Positions 8,588-16,872 are shown, counted from the stretch's first letter. The stretch: DNA of 64,000 nucleotides from Pseudonocardia humida (GCF_023898865.1 NZ_JAGSOV010000035.1:141476-205475), one strand, 5' to 3'. Notes: generated by a model not told the origin, from the sequence alone. Numbers and translations: made by a program.

Positions 8588-10498
8588 TCAGTGCGTATCA
8601 CGATCGGCGGCGTACGCGCGCGCCTGCAGCGAGAACAGCTCGTGGTACGTGCCGCCCAGCGCCATGAGCTCGTCGTGGCGGCCCTGCTCGGTGATCCGCC
8701 CGTGCTCCAGCACCACGATCCGGTCGGCGGAGCGGACGTTGGCCAGCCGGTGGGTGATCAGCACGGTGATCCGGTCCGAGCCGGCTCCGGTCCGCCCGCG
8801 CAGCGTGCCGAACACCGCGTGCTCGGCACGCGCGTCCAGGGCCGCGGTGGGCTCGTCCGCGACGACCAGCGGCGCGTCCCGGAACAACCCGCGCGCCACC
8901 GCGACCCGCTGCCACTGGCCGCCGGACAGGTCGCGCCCGCCCTGGAACTCCTTGGACAGCACGGTCGACCACCCGTCGGGCAGCTCGGCGACGACGGTGT
9001 CGGTGCCGGAGCCGTTGGCCGCGTCGAGCAGCAGCGCCCCGTCCGGGTCGGCGCGTTCCAGCCGGCCGACGCGGACGTTGTTGCGCGCGCTCATCGGCCA
9101 GTTCACCGGGTCCTGCAGCACCACGGCGACATGTGTGAGCAGCGCGTCGGCGTCGACGGCTCCGACGTCGACGCCGTCCCAGCGCACCGTGCCGTGCTCG
9201 GGCAGGTAGAGCCCGGTGATGAGCTTGGCCAGGGTGGACTTGCCCGAACCGTTCTCGCCGACCAGCGCGACGACCTCGCCGCGGCGCAGGGTCAGGTCGA
9301 TGCCCTCGACGGCGGGCTCGTCCTGACCGGGGTACCGGAAGCTCACCCCGGTCAGCTCGATGCGGGTGGGCGGGCCGGTCAGCGGTGCGGAGCCCGGCCG
9401 TCGACGGCGGCGGGCGGCCTCGGACAGGCAGCTGCGGAAGAGCTCCACGTAGAAGCCGGACTCGTAGAGCATGTTGACGCCGTAGACCGCGTTCGAGACC
9501 GCCTGGGCCGCCATGCGCATCGCCAGGGCGGCGGCCCCGGCCACCGCCAGCTCCAGCAGCTCGAAGTAGATCAGCAGGGCCAGCACGGCGTAGGCGCCCG
9601 CCGACCCGATGCCCGCCAGCGTCCGCCCGACCAGCTCGACGAGCGTGCGGTCGCGGGCCACCCGCACCGCGTCGGCGGTGATCTGGTCGGCGATCCGGCG
9701 GTGCTCGGCGAGCAGCGGGCCGCGGGTGGTCAGCGCGCGCACCTCGGCGGCCTGGTCCCGGCCGGTGATCAGGGCGCCGGCGATCCCCAGTCGGCGGCGG
9801 GCCGAGCTCATCCGCAGGAACGAGGCGAACATCAGCCGGGCCGACCGCACCGAGGCCCAGCCCTGGGGCAGCGCCGCCAGCAGCACCACCGGGGCCAGCA
9901 GCGGGTGCAGCACCCCGGCGGTGACGACCGCCGCCGCCACGGACACCAGCGAGGCGAGCAGGTCGCCGGTCTCGCCGACCACGGTGCGCACCCGCGTGAG
10001 GCCCTGGATGCTGGCCCGCTCGACGAGCTCGGTGAAGTCGGGGTCGTCGAACGCCACCAGCTCGACGTCGAGGAGCGCGGCGTGCAGGTCGTCCTGGGCG
10101 GCCTGCTCGACCAGCGGCGCCAGCCGGCCCTGCACCATCGCCACTGCCGCGTCCAGCAGCCCGCGCGCGGCCAGCGCCGCGACCACGGTGGCCAGCGCGG
10201 GCAGCGCGGCGAGGACCCGCTCCGGCGTCGGCCCGGCGGCCAGCAGCCGGGTGAAGACGTCGGCGGTGGCGAACAGCCCGAACGCCGTCGCGCAGCCCGA
10301 CAGCAGCTGCACGACCCCGGAGAGGACGGTCATCCGCGGCGAGGCCCGCCAGGCCCAGCGCACCGCGGTCGCCATGGTGCGGGGGGCAGCGCGGGCGACG
10401 GCGCCCAGCGCGGCCCCGGCCACCGACTCGAAACCCTGCGCCCACGACGGCGTCGTCAGGTCGTGCGCCCCGATCAGCGGCTCCGAGCTGTCCGCCAC
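8588..10498 (-). CDS. ABC exporter, fused membrane and ATPase domains
   Basis: The predicted protein has 636 residues. The first 340 or so form a six-helix exporter domain; hydrophobic segments are visible from about 65 onward (VLSGVVQLLSGCATAFGLF, VVAALAARGLLDAAVAM, AYAVLALLIYFELLELAVAGAAALA). The ATPase domain from about 375 has Walker A GENGSGKST, Q-loop VLQDP, signature LSGGQWQRVAVARGLF, Walker B LVVADEPTAALD and the switch ITHR. There is no N-terminal peptidase domain. It would work as a homodimeric exporter of a lipid, peptide or drug; cargo is unknown. The GTG at 10498 follows a purine-rich AGGCGGGG run, while longer readings become antisense-like. It is coupled to the enoyl-CoA hydratase gene. 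Confidence 0.92.
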   Translation of the reverse strand: MADSSEPLIGAHDLTTPSWAQGFESVAGAALGAVARAAPRTMATAVRWAWRASPRMTVLSGVVQLLSGCATAFGLFATADVFTRLLAAGPTPERVLAALPALATVVAALAARGLLDAAVAMVQGRLAPLVEQAAQDDLHAALLDVELVAFDDPDFTELVERASIQGLTRVRTVVGETGDLLASLVSVAAAVVTAGVLHPLLAPVVLLAALPQGWASVRSARLMFASFLRMSSARRRLGIAGALITGRDQAAEVRALTTRGPLLAEHRRIADQITADAVRVARDRTLVELVGRTLAGIGSAGAYAVLALLIYFELLELAVAGAAALAMRMAAQAVSNAVYGVNMLYESGFYVELFRSCLSEAARRRRRPGSAPLTGPPTRIELTGVSFRYPGQDEPAVEGIDLTLRRGEVVALVGENGSGKSTLAKLITGLYLPEHGTVRWDGVDVGAVDADALLTHVAVVLQDPVNWPMSARNNVRVGRLERADPDGALLLDAANGSGTDTVVAELPDGWSTVLSKEFQGGRDLSGGQWQRVAVARGLFRDAPLVVADEPTAALDARAEHAVFGTLRGRTGAGSDRITVLITHRLANVRSADRIVVLEHGRITEQGRHDELMALGGTYHELFSLQARAYAADRDTH

Positions 10499-10564
10499 GC
10501 CCCCGCCTCTCGCCGCCCGCCCCCATGCTCGCCGAACGGAGGGGTGTTGCGGAGCGGCCGTCCG

Positions 10565-10590
10565 GGTCTCGTACGGACCCGTACGGGACC
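10565..10590 (-). terminator. Hairpin after the flavin monooxygenase gene
   Basis: GGTCTCGTACGG (10565-10576) and CCGTACGGGACC (10579-10590) form a 12-bp stem with one T-G pair and a 2-nt loop, 9 nt after the stop of the reverse-strand gene that ends at 10600. Confidence 0.6.
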
Positions 10591-10599
10591 CCGACGGCG

Positions 10600-11706
10600 T
10601 CAGGCCGGCTGCTTGGCCGCCTCCGCGTCGCGGCGCGCCACCTCGGCGCGCACCAGCGGGATCACCTCGCGGCCGAACTCCTCGGCGTCGGCCAGCAGGT
10701 CGTACCCCCGCGCCGACAGGATCCGCACGCCGAGGTCGTAGTAGTCCAGCAGCGCGGCCGCCACGGTCTCGGGCGTCCCGACCAGCGCGGTGGAGTTGCC
10801 CGCGCCGCCGGTGGCCGCCGCCGTCACCGTCCACAGGGCCCGGTCGTGCCGCTCGCCCTGCTCGGCCACGGCCAGCAGCCGCTGCGAGCCGGCGTTCTCC
10901 GGGTCGGTGAGCTTGTGGCGGCGGGTGAGCTGCCGGCCGCCGGTGGTGCGCTCCCTGATCCGGGCGACGGTGGCGTGGGCCTTCTCCCAGGCCGCCTCCT
11001 CCGTGCGGCCCAGGATCGGGCGGAAGGCGACCTGGAAGGTGGGCGCGGGGCGGCCGGCCGCCGCGGCCAGGTCGGTGATCGTGGCGATCTGCTCGGCCGT
11101 GCCGGCCAGCGGCTCGCCCCACAGCGCGTAGATGTCGGCCTCCTCGGCGCCCACCTTGTACGCGGCCGCGGACGACCCGCCGAACGAGATGCGCGGGCGG
11201 GGCTTCTGGGCGGGTTCGACGTCGAGCACGAAGTCGGTGAAGTCGTAGTGCTCGCCGTGGAAGTCGAAGGGCTCCCGGCTGGTCCAGGCCTTCTTCAGGA
11301 TCTGGATGGCTTCGCGGGTGCGGTCGTAGCGGCGGTCCTTGGGCAGCGTGTCGCCCTCGCGCTGCTGCTCGTGGTCGTTGCCGCCGGTGATGACGTGCAG
11401 GGTGAGCCGGCCGTCGCTGATCTGGTCGAGCGTGGCCACCGTCTTCGCCGCGAACGTCGGGTAGGAGACGTTGGGGCGGTGGGCGAGCAGCAGTTGCAGG
11501 CGCTCGGTGTGGTCGGCGATGTAGGCGGCGGCCTGGGCGGGGTCGGGGCTGCCCGAGCCGTACGCGGTGAGCACGCGGTCCCAGCCGCTGTCCTCGTGGG
11601 CGCGGGCCAGGGCCAGGGTGAACTGCTTGTCGAAGGCGGGTCCGGAGCGCGGGCGCGTCTCCGTGCCGTCGTTGGTGGCGCCGATGCCGAGGAACTCGAC
11701 GGGCAT
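10600..11706 (-). CDS. Flavin-dependent monooxygenase, alkanesulfonate (SsuD) type
   Basis: This 368-residue luciferase-like (LLM) TIM barrel is of the FMNH2-dependent alkanesulfonate monooxygenase group. Family landmarks are FAAKTVATLDQISDGRLTLHVITGG, RYDRTREAIQILKKAWT, PRPRISFGGSSAAAYKVGAEEADIYALWGEP and the C-terminal LVGTPETVAAALLDYYDLG. Such enzymes release sulfite from sulfonates when sulfate is scarce. The sulfur role is supported by an 81-nt RRHVD leader ORF 37 nt upstream on the same strand, like the one in front of the sulfite reductase gene here. No ssuABC transporter or flavin reductase is adjacent, so the substrate remains inference. Confidence 0.88.
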   Translation of the reverse strand: MPVEFLGIGATNDGTETRPRSGPAFDKQFTLALARAHEDSGWDRVLTAYGSGSPDPAQAAAYIADHTERLQLLLAHRPNVSYPTFAAKTVATLDQISDGRLTLHVITGGNDHEQQREGDTLPKDRRYDRTREAIQILKKAWTSREPFDFHGEHYDFTDFVLDVEPAQKPRPRISFGGSSAAAYKVGAEEADIYALWGEPLAGTAEQIATITDLAAAAGRPAPTFQVAFRPILGRTEEAAWEKAHATVARIRERTTGGRQLTRRHKLTDPENAGSQRLLAVAEQGERHDRALWTVTAAATGGAGNSTALVGTPETVAAALLDYYDLGVRILSARGYDLLADAEEFGREVIPLVRAEVARRDAEAAKQPA

Positions 11707-11743
11707 GGTGGGGTCCTTCCGGGTGGTCGTCGGTGGGCGGGCG

Positions 11744-11824
11744 TCAGCACCCCGGACAGGCCGCCGACCACACGCGCCCGAGGTCGACGTGGCGACGCGT
11801 CACCAGCGGCACGCGGATGGACAC
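11744..11824 (-). CDS. RRHVD-type sulfur leader peptide, 26 codons
   Basis: The ORF reads GTG TCC ATC CGC ... TGT CCG GGG TGC TGA. Its core LVTRRHVDLGRVWSAAC is nearly the same as that of the leader in front of the sulfite reductase gene (22446-22526). A GGGGG run precedes the GTG. It ends 37 nt before the flavin monooxygenase start. Short leaders of this type are widespread in front of sulfur genes in actinomycetes; control by cysteine-dependent translation is a reasonable inference, and the Cys codons sit at the very end. Confidence 0.8.
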   Translation of the reverse strand: MSIRVPLVTRRHVDLGRVWSAACPGC

Positions 11825-12661
11825 ACCCCCATTGAACGCCGGTCGTGCGCGAGAATCACGGTCATAGCCGCGATACGCACGCACGACCTGTTCCGGGGGC
11901 ATCCGAGGAGCCCGGTGCTGCTGCACGTCCCGCACGCCGGGGTGGGGGTCCCGGGGTGGGCGCGCCGCCACCTGCTGCCCGACGACGAGGCGCTGGCCGC
12001 CGAGCAGGCCGCGCTCACCGACCACCTGACCGACCGGATCGCCCTGCGGGCGTCCGCGGTGGCGGCGGTGGCGCCGTGGGTGGTGGTCAACCGGGTGTCG
12101 CGGTTCGTCGTCGACCCCGAGCGCTTCCCCGACGAGCGCGAGGAGATGGCCGCGGTCGGGATGGCGGCGGTGTACACGCACGGCACCCGCGGCCAGCGGA
12201 TCCGCGCCGACGACGCCGACCACCGCGCCGCGCTGCTGGCCGCCTACTACACGACCTGGGCGGACACCGTCGCCCGGCTGGTCGACGCCCGGCTCGCCGC
12301 CACCGGCCGCGCGGTGCTGATCGACCTCCACTCCTACCCGAGCGCCCCGCTGCCCTACGAGCTGCACGCCGACGGCCCGCGCCCGCCGGTGTGCCTGGGC
12401 ACCGACCCCGCGCACACCCCGCCCGAGCTGACCGCCGCCGCCCGGCGGGCGTTCGCGCAGGTCGGCGGGGCGGCGACCGACTCGCCGTTCGGCGGCACCT
12501 ACGTCCCGGCGCGCCACCACGGCACCGACCGGCGGGTCCGCTCGATCATGGTCGAGCTGCGCCGCGACGGCCACATGGTCGAGCCGGCCGGCCCGGTCAC
12601 CGGGGGGTTCGCGGTCGCCGCCGCGGCGCTCGCGGCGCTGGTCGACGCCGTGACGTCGTAG
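11789..12661 (+). CDS. N-formylglutamate amidohydrolase family protein
   Basis: The protein core (from about 11888) matches the N-formylglutamate amidohydrolase family, zinc hydrolases that release formate in histidine degradation or act on related N-acyl amino acids. Seen motifs are SPVLLHVPHAGVGVP, the NRVSRFVVDPERF region, IDLHSYPSAPLPYE and VRSIMVELRRDGHM. The start is problematic: in frame the only common start near the core is GTG 11789, preceded by GAGG, giving 290 residues. The codons 11789-11880 are poor in G/C at third positions and lie antisense to the sulfur leader ORF. A rarer start nearer 11888 is possible. Conservation of the N-terminus in homologues would settle it. Confidence 0.85.
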   Translation: MATRHQRHADGHTPIERRSCARITVIAAIRTHDLFRGHPRSPVLLHVPHAGVGVPGWARRHLLPDDEALAAEQAALTDHLTDRIALRASAVAAVAPWVVVNRVSRFVVDPERFPDEREEMAAVGMAAVYTHGTRGQRIRADDADHRAALLAAYYTTWADTVARLVDARLAATGRAVLIDLHSYPSAPLPYELHADGPRPPVCLGTDPAHTPPELTAAARRAFAQVGGAATDSPFGGTYVPARHHGTDRRVRSIMVELRRDGHMVEPAGPVTGGFAVAAAALAALVDAVTS

Positions 12662-12692
12662 GCAATCGGTGGTCCGGGCCGGGAACCGCGCC

Positions 12693-12698
12693 TACAGT
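12693..12698 (+). promoter_or_regulatory. TACAGT -10 box for a leaderless leader ORF
   Basis: TACAGT lies 6 nt before the GTG at 12705, the same geometry as several full-size genes in the window. It supports real transcription of the leader ORF. Confidence 0.55.
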
Positions 12699-12704
12699 CG
12701 GACC

Positions 12705-12767
12705 GTGGGGGTCTTCCTGGCGCGGCGCCGGCACGTCGACTTCTGCCGCACCCGTTCTGCCGTCTGA
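12705..12767 (+). CDS. RRHVD-type leader peptide, 20 codons
   Basis: The ORF encodes MGVFLARRRHVDFCRTRSAV and ends 43 nt before the ATG of the FAD/NAD(P)-binding protein at 12811. The ARRRHVD core matches the two leaders in front of sulfur genes in this window. A TACAGT box 6 nt before its GTG implies that it is the first thing translated on the mRNA. Here the single cysteine (TGC) is inside the peptide rather than at its end. Confidence 0.75.
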   Translation: MGVFLARRRHVDFCRTRSAV

Positions 12768-12810
12768 GTCGTCGGACCCGTCCCGTCCGACCACCCGGCA
12801 GGAGACCCGC

Positions 12811-14709
12811 ATGTCCTCGATCGCCATCGTCGGCGCCGGCCCGCGGGGCGTCGGCCTGCTCGAGCGGCTGGCCGCCAGCGCCCCCGAGCTGCACCCCGAC
12901 CACCTCGACGTGCACCTCGTCGACCCGTACCCGGCCGGGGCGGGGCGCATCTGGCGCCACGACCAGTCCCCGCTGCTGGCGATGAACTCGATGGCCGCCG
13001 ACGTCACGATGTTCACCGACGACACGGTGGTCTGCGAGGGCCCGATCGTGGCCGGCCCGTCGTTCTGGGAGTGGGCCGGGCGCACCGACCCCGACACCCT
13101 GGAGCCCTCGCTGGCCGCGGAGCTGCGCGCGCTGAGCGCCTCGACGTTCCCGAGCCGCCGGCTGCAGAGCGAGTACCTCGGCTGGGTGCTGCGCGACGTC
13201 ACGTCCCGGCTGCCCGCCGGGATGCGGGTGCACGTGCACCGGGCCACCGCCGTCGGGCTCCGCGAGGAGGGGGACGCGCAGGTCCTGCGGTTGGACGACG
13301 GCAGCGCGCTGCGGACCGACGCCGTCGTGCTCGCCTCCGGCCACCTCGACGCCACCCCCACCGCCGACGAGCTGGCGCTCGCCGCCCGGGCCGCCGAGCA
13401 CGGCCTGCGCTACCTGCCGCCGGAGCAGACCACCGACACGGACCTGTCGGTGATCGAGCCGGGGGAGACCGTCCTGGTCCGCGGGCTGGGGCTGGCCTTC
13501 GTGGACCTGGTGGTGCTGCTGTTCGAGGGCCGCGGCGGGCGGTTCGAGCCCGCAGGCGGCGCCGACGGGCAGGACCTGCGGTACGTGCCCTCCGGCGCGG
13601 AGCCGTACCTGGTCGCGGGGTCGCCGCGCGGATCGCTCTACCACGCCAAGCCCGCCTACCAGCTGCGCGGCGGCCGCCCGCCGCTGCCGCGGTTCTTCGG
13701 GCCGGCGCAGACCGATCCGGTGATCGCCGCGGGCGAGCCCGTCGAGCTGCTGGAGCGGCTGTGGCCGGACATGGCCAAGGAGATCGCCGGCGGCTGGTAC
13801 CACGAGCTGTTCAACGGCCACCCGGAGCGCGTGCGGATGGGCTGGGCCGAGTTCGCACAGCGCTACGCCGAGGCCGGGTGGGACTCCCCGCGGATGCGCG
13901 CGCTGCTGGAGCGGGCGGTGCCCGACCCGACCGACCGCCTCGACCTCGCCGCCCTGAACGAGCCGCTCACCGGCCTGCGCGCCGACAGCCTCGACGAGCT
14001 GCAGCCGCTGGTGCGCGCCCGCATCGAGGAGGACCTGCGCCAGCACACCGACCCCGCGCACACGGCGCACCTCGGTGCCTTCGTGGCCATGCTCTCCGTG
14101 TACGGCGAGGTCGGGAGGCTCTTCGCGGCGGGCGTGCTGTCGGCCCGCTCGCGCGCGCACGACATGGCCTGGTGGCAGTCGTTCTTCAACTCCGCGGCCA
14201 GCGGCCCGCCCGGGTTCCGGGTGCGCGAGCTGCTGGCGCTGTCCCGCGCCGGCTACGTCCGGTTCCTGGGCTCCGGTCTGCGGCTGGACGTGGCGCCCGA
14301 CGGGTTCCGGGCGACCAGCGCGACGCTGGCCGGGGCGGAGCCCGTCCGCTCGACCGTGCTGGTCGACGCCCGGCTGCCCGACCCGAGCGCGTCGCGCACC
14401 ACCGACCCGCTGCTGGCCGACCTGCTGGCCGTGGGGGAGGCGGTGGAGGAGGAACTGGTCGACGCCGACGGCACCGTCCTGCGCAACACCGGGCTGGTCG
14501 TCGTGCGGCCGGCCGACGGGGCGCTGGTGCGGGCCTCCGGCGATGTGCACCCGCAGCGGTTCGCGGTGGGGCCGCACACGACGGTCAAGGTGGCCGGGGC
14601 GTTCACCCGGCCCGGGATGAACGCGCAGAGCCTGCGCTACAACGACGCCGTGGCCCGCGCGGTGCTGCGCAGCCTCCCGCCGGCCCGTTCCCGCTCCGCC
14701 GCGGCCTGA
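12811..14709 (+). CDS. FAD/NAD(P)-binding oxidoreductase of unknown substrate
   Basis: The 632-residue protein begins with a dinucleotide-binding Rossmann motif, AIVGAGPRGVGLLERLA (residues 4-20), typical of the bacterial FAD/NAD(P)-binding family related to ornithine/lysine N-oxygenases. A second glycine-rich stretch, VLVRGLGLAFVDLVVLLFEGRGG, occurs near 225-247, and the C-terminus ends with AGAFTRPGMNAQSLRYNDAVARAVL, a typical flavoprotein C-terminal helix region. The ATG at 12811 has a GGAG Shine-Dalgarno sequence. The RRHVD leader just upstream suggests sulfur-responsive control, which would point to a role in sulfur or thiol chemistry. That is inference; no pathway partner adjoins it. 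Confidence 0.85.
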   Translation: MSSIAIVGAGPRGVGLLERLAASAPELHPDHLDVHLVDPYPAGAGRIWRHDQSPLLAMNSMAADVTMFTDDTVVCEGPIVAGPSFWEWAGRTDPDTLEPSLAAELRALSASTFPSRRLQSEYLGWVLRDVTSRLPAGMRVHVHRATAVGLREEGDAQVLRLDDGSALRTDAVVLASGHLDATPTADELALAARAAEHGLRYLPPEQTTDTDLSVIEPGETVLVRGLGLAFVDLVVLLFEGRGGRFEPAGGADGQDLRYVPSGAEPYLVAGSPRGSLYHAKPAYQLRGGRPPLPRFFGPAQTDPVIAAGEPVELLERLWPDMAKEIAGGWYHELFNGHPERVRMGWAEFAQRYAEAGWDSPRMRALLERAVPDPTDRLDLAALNEPLTGLRADSLDELQPLVRARIEEDLRQHTDPAHTAHLGAFVAMLSVYGEVGRLFAAGVLSARSRAHDMAWWQSFFNSAASGPPGFRVRELLALSRAGYVRFLGSGLRLDVAPDGFRATSATLAGAEPVRSTVLVDARLPDPSASRTTDPLLADLLAVGEAVEEELVDADGTVLRNTGLVVVRPADGALVRASGDVHPQRFAVGPHTTVKVAGAFTRPGMNAQSLRYNDAVARAVLRSLPPARSRSAAA

Positions 14710-14732
14710 CCCGCCGTTCTCGACGGGTCAGG
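14705..14732. terminator. Hairpin shared by two convergent genes
   Basis: CCTGACCCG (14705-14713) pairs with CGGGTCAGG (14724-14732). The stem contains the stop codons of both flanking genes. The loop plus stem includes TTCTCGACGG, the terminal motif of the 65-bp repeats described below. Confidence 0.7.
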
Positions 14733-15585
14733 GGCGCGGGCGGGCGCCGAGGGCGGCGGGGGAGTTCGCGTCCAGGGCGCGCCGGAGGGCGTCGAGGTCG
14801 GCGGTGGGGCGCAGGGCGACGACCAGGCGGTCGGCCCCGGCCTCGGCGTAGGCGGCGACGGTGGCCGGGTCGAGGCGCCGGTTCGGGGTCACCGAGACGT
14901 GCGGCGGGCGGTCGCGACCGCGCCCGGCGGCGGCCTCGCGCAGGCCCGCGACCCGGGCGGCGGTGTCCTCCGGCGACAGCATGAAGCCGTACCAGCCCTC
15001 GGCGCTCCGGGCCGCGCGACGGAGTGCGACGGGGGCGTGGCCGCCGACGACGACGGGCAGCGGGCGCTGCACCGGGCGGGGGTGGGCGTCGACGCCGGCG
15101 AACCGGACGTGCGTGCCGTCGAAGGCGGGCGCCTCGTCCTCCCAGAGCGCGCGCATCGCGGCGAGGTACTCGTCGGTGCGCGTCCCGCGCTCGTCCATGG
15201 CGACGCCGATCGCGCTCAGCTCGGGTTCGAGGTAGCCGGCGCCGATGCCGACCTCCAGCCGCCCGCCGCAGAGCACGTCGAGGCTGGCCAGCTGCTTGGC
15301 CAGGACCAGCGGGTGGCGCTGCGGCAGCACGATGACCCCGGTGCCGAGCCGGATGCGGTCGGTGCGCGCGGCCAGGTGGGCCAGCAGGACGACCGGGTCG
15401 AGGATCGGCTCGTCGGGGTCCATGGGGGACGGTGCCACCCGCGGGCTGGGCACGACCACGTGCTCCCCGGCCCACAACGAGTCGTAGCCGAGCTCCTCGG
15501 CGAGCTCGGCCACGGCCGCGGCGGCCACGGGATCGGTCGCGATGGTGCGGTTGTGCAGGAACAGGCCGATGGTCGGGGTGCTCAC
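14728..15585 (-). CDS. LLM-class oxidoreductase, F420-dependent type
   Basis: The 285-residue luciferase-like TIM barrel has the features of the F420-dependent actinobacterial group: IGLFLHNRTIATDP at the start, LGYDSLWAGEHVVVP (about 32-46), RIRLGTGVIVLPQRHPLVLAKQLASLDVLCGGRLEVGIGAGYLEPEL (about 75-122), and WYGFMLSPEDTAARV near 200. It probably transfers hydride between F420 and an unidentified substrate. The start ATG at 15585 is the family's normal N-terminus. It converges with the FAD/NAD(P) protein gene and shares its terminator. Flavin (FMN) rather than F420 cannot be excluded. Confidence 0.88.
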   Translation of the reverse strand: MSTPTIGLFLHNRTIATDPVAAAAVAELAEELGYDSLWAGEHVVVPSPRVAPSPMDPDEPILDPVVLLAHLAARTDRIRLGTGVIVLPQRHPLVLAKQLASLDVLCGGRLEVGIGAGYLEPELSAIGVAMDERGTRTDEYLAAMRALWEDEAPAFDGTHVRFAGVDAHPRPVQRPLPVVVGGHAPVALRRAARSAEGWYGFMLSPEDTAARVAGLREAAAGRGRDRPPHVSVTPNRRLDPATVAAYAEAGADRLVVALRPTADLDALRRALDANSPAALGARPRP

Positions 15586-15659
15586 CGGGCCACGCTACGT
15601 CCGCGCGAGCCGGGCGGACCCCGACGATCGGGAAGGCCGCCATGCCGCTTCCGCATGCC

Positions 15660-15724
15660 CCGTCGAGGACGACGCCATCGTCGTGTGGACCGGTCCGCAT
15701 CCGCGATGGCGTCGTGCTCGACGG
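15660..15724. repeat. 65-bp palindromic intergenic repeat, copy A
   Basis: The element begins CCGTCGAG, has a central GGACCGGTCC and ends CTCGACGG. Its arms (ACGACGCCATCG / CGATGGCGTCGT) pair well, although they differ in sequence from copies B and C. It lies between two same-strand genes, with only 7 nt to the stop of the downstream-positioned permease gene, so it could serve as that gene's terminator. Confidence 0.75.
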
Positions 15725-15731
15725 ACCGGGG

Positions 15732-16667
15732 TCAGGACTTGGGGGCGGCGACCTCCTCCTCGGCGAGGCGCTCCTCGGTCTCGTCGACGACGGCCTCGCG
15801 CGGGACGGCACCGCTGCGCACCCGGGAGACCGCGATGGCGATGGCGGCCACCCAGAGCCCGGCGATGAACAGGTAGATGGTGGTGGTGGCCCAGTCGCTG
15901 ACGTCCAGCGCCCGCAGGATCGTGCGGGTGTTGGTGAACACGATGATCCCGCCGACCGCGGCCCCCAGCACCGGCGCCGGGATCCTGGTGACCAGCCACG
16001 CGGCCAGCGGGGCGGCCAGCACGCCGCCGATCAGCAGCCCGCCGATCGTCCACGGGTCGAGCACCGCCGAGCCCAGCCCGATCAGGAAGCCGACGCTGGC
16101 GGCCAGCGCGACCAGGAACTCCGAGGTGTCCACCGAGCCGATGACGGTGCGCGGCGCGGTCTTGCCCGCGGTGAGCAGGGCCGGGGTGGCCACCGGGCCC
16201 CACCCGCCGCCGCCGGAGGCGTCGACGAAGCCGGCGACCAGGCCGAGCGGGGACAGGAACTTCGAGCGGTGCGGTGAGGTCCGCGCGGTCGCCACCTTCG
16301 GTGGGCGCAGCGTGAACTTCAGCATGATGTAGACGCCGAGGGCGAGCAGCGCGCCGGCCATGTACGGGGCGGCGTCCTCGGTGGACAGCGCCGACAGGAC
16401 GGTCGCGCCCAGGAAGGCCCCGACCGCGCCGGGCACGCCCAGGCGCAGCACGAGCTTCCAGTCGACGTTGCCGAAGCGCCAGTGCGACGCACCCGCCGCG
16501 AGGGTGGTGCCGACCTCGGCCAGGTGCACCGAGGCGCTGGCGGTGGCCGGGTTGATGCCCGCCACCAGGAGCAGGGACGTGGACGTGACGCCGTAGGCCA
16601 TGCCGAGGGCGCCGTCGACGAGCTGGGCGCCGAAGCCGACGAGGGCGTAGACGATGAGCGTTTGCAT
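15732..16667 (-). CDS. TauE/SafE-type membrane permease
   Basis: This 311-residue polytopic protein has about eight transmembrane helices. The paired GG-rich repeats typical of the TauE/SafE family are visible: GFGAQLVDGALGMAYG (about 12-27) and LGLVAGFVDASGGGGWGPVATPALL (about 136-160), followed by GSVDTSEFLVALAAS. Members export sulfite or sulfoacetate, or import sulfate; it probably carries a sulfur oxyanion, given the nearby cys operon. The C-terminal tail is charged (VVDETEERLAEEEVAAPKS). The ATG at 16667 starts a perfect family N-terminus. About 125 nt upstream is an 81-nt Cys-terminal ORF that may be its leader. Confidence 0.9.
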   Translation of the reverse strand: MQTLIVYALVGFGAQLVDGALGMAYGVTSTSLLLVAGINPATASASVHLAEVGTTLAAGASHWRFGNVDWKLVLRLGVPGAVGAFLGATVLSALSTEDAAPYMAGALLALGVYIMLKFTLRPPKVATARTSPHRSKFLSPLGLVAGFVDASGGGGWGPVATPALLTAGKTAPRTVIGSVDTSEFLVALAASVGFLIGLGSAVLDPWTIGGLLIGGVLAAPLAAWLVTRIPAPVLGAAVGGIIVFTNTRTILRALDVSDWATTTIYLFIAGLWVAAIAIAVSRVRSGAVPREAVVDETEERLAEEEVAAPKS

Positions 16668-16791
16668 GGAGGAGCGACTCCGGTGTGGAGGGCAGCAGGA
16701 GGAACCGGGGCGCCCTGGGGGCGCGCCGGGGACCCGCGCGGGTCAGCGCGCCGGGGTGGTGCGGGTGGTCAGCGCGGAACGGGCTGAGGGC

Positions 16792-16872
16792 TCAGCGACA
16801 GAACTCGTCGAAGGCGTGGCCGCGCCGGGACGGCCAGAACCGCTCCAGGCCGGTGAAGAGGTGCCCCGTCAT
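16792..16872 (-). CDS. Candidate Cys-terminal leader ORF before the TauE gene
   Basis: The 26-codon ORF begins MTGHLFTGLERFWPSRR and ends FDEFCR. It is exactly as long as the two sulfur leaders at 11744 and 22446, and like the second ends in Cys(TGT)-Arg. Its third positions are G or C at all codons except the TGT, which argues for real coding. It lacks the RRHVD core and a visible Shine-Dalgarno sequence, so it would be a different leader class. It lies 124 nt before the permease start. Confidence 0.5.
   Translation of the reverse strand: MTGHLFTGLERFWPSRRGHAFDEFCR

Noticed and set aside
8588..10498. Lantibiotic or RiPP export cluster
   Set aside because: The exporter has no peptidase domain, and no precursor peptide, modification enzyme or immunity gene is nearby.
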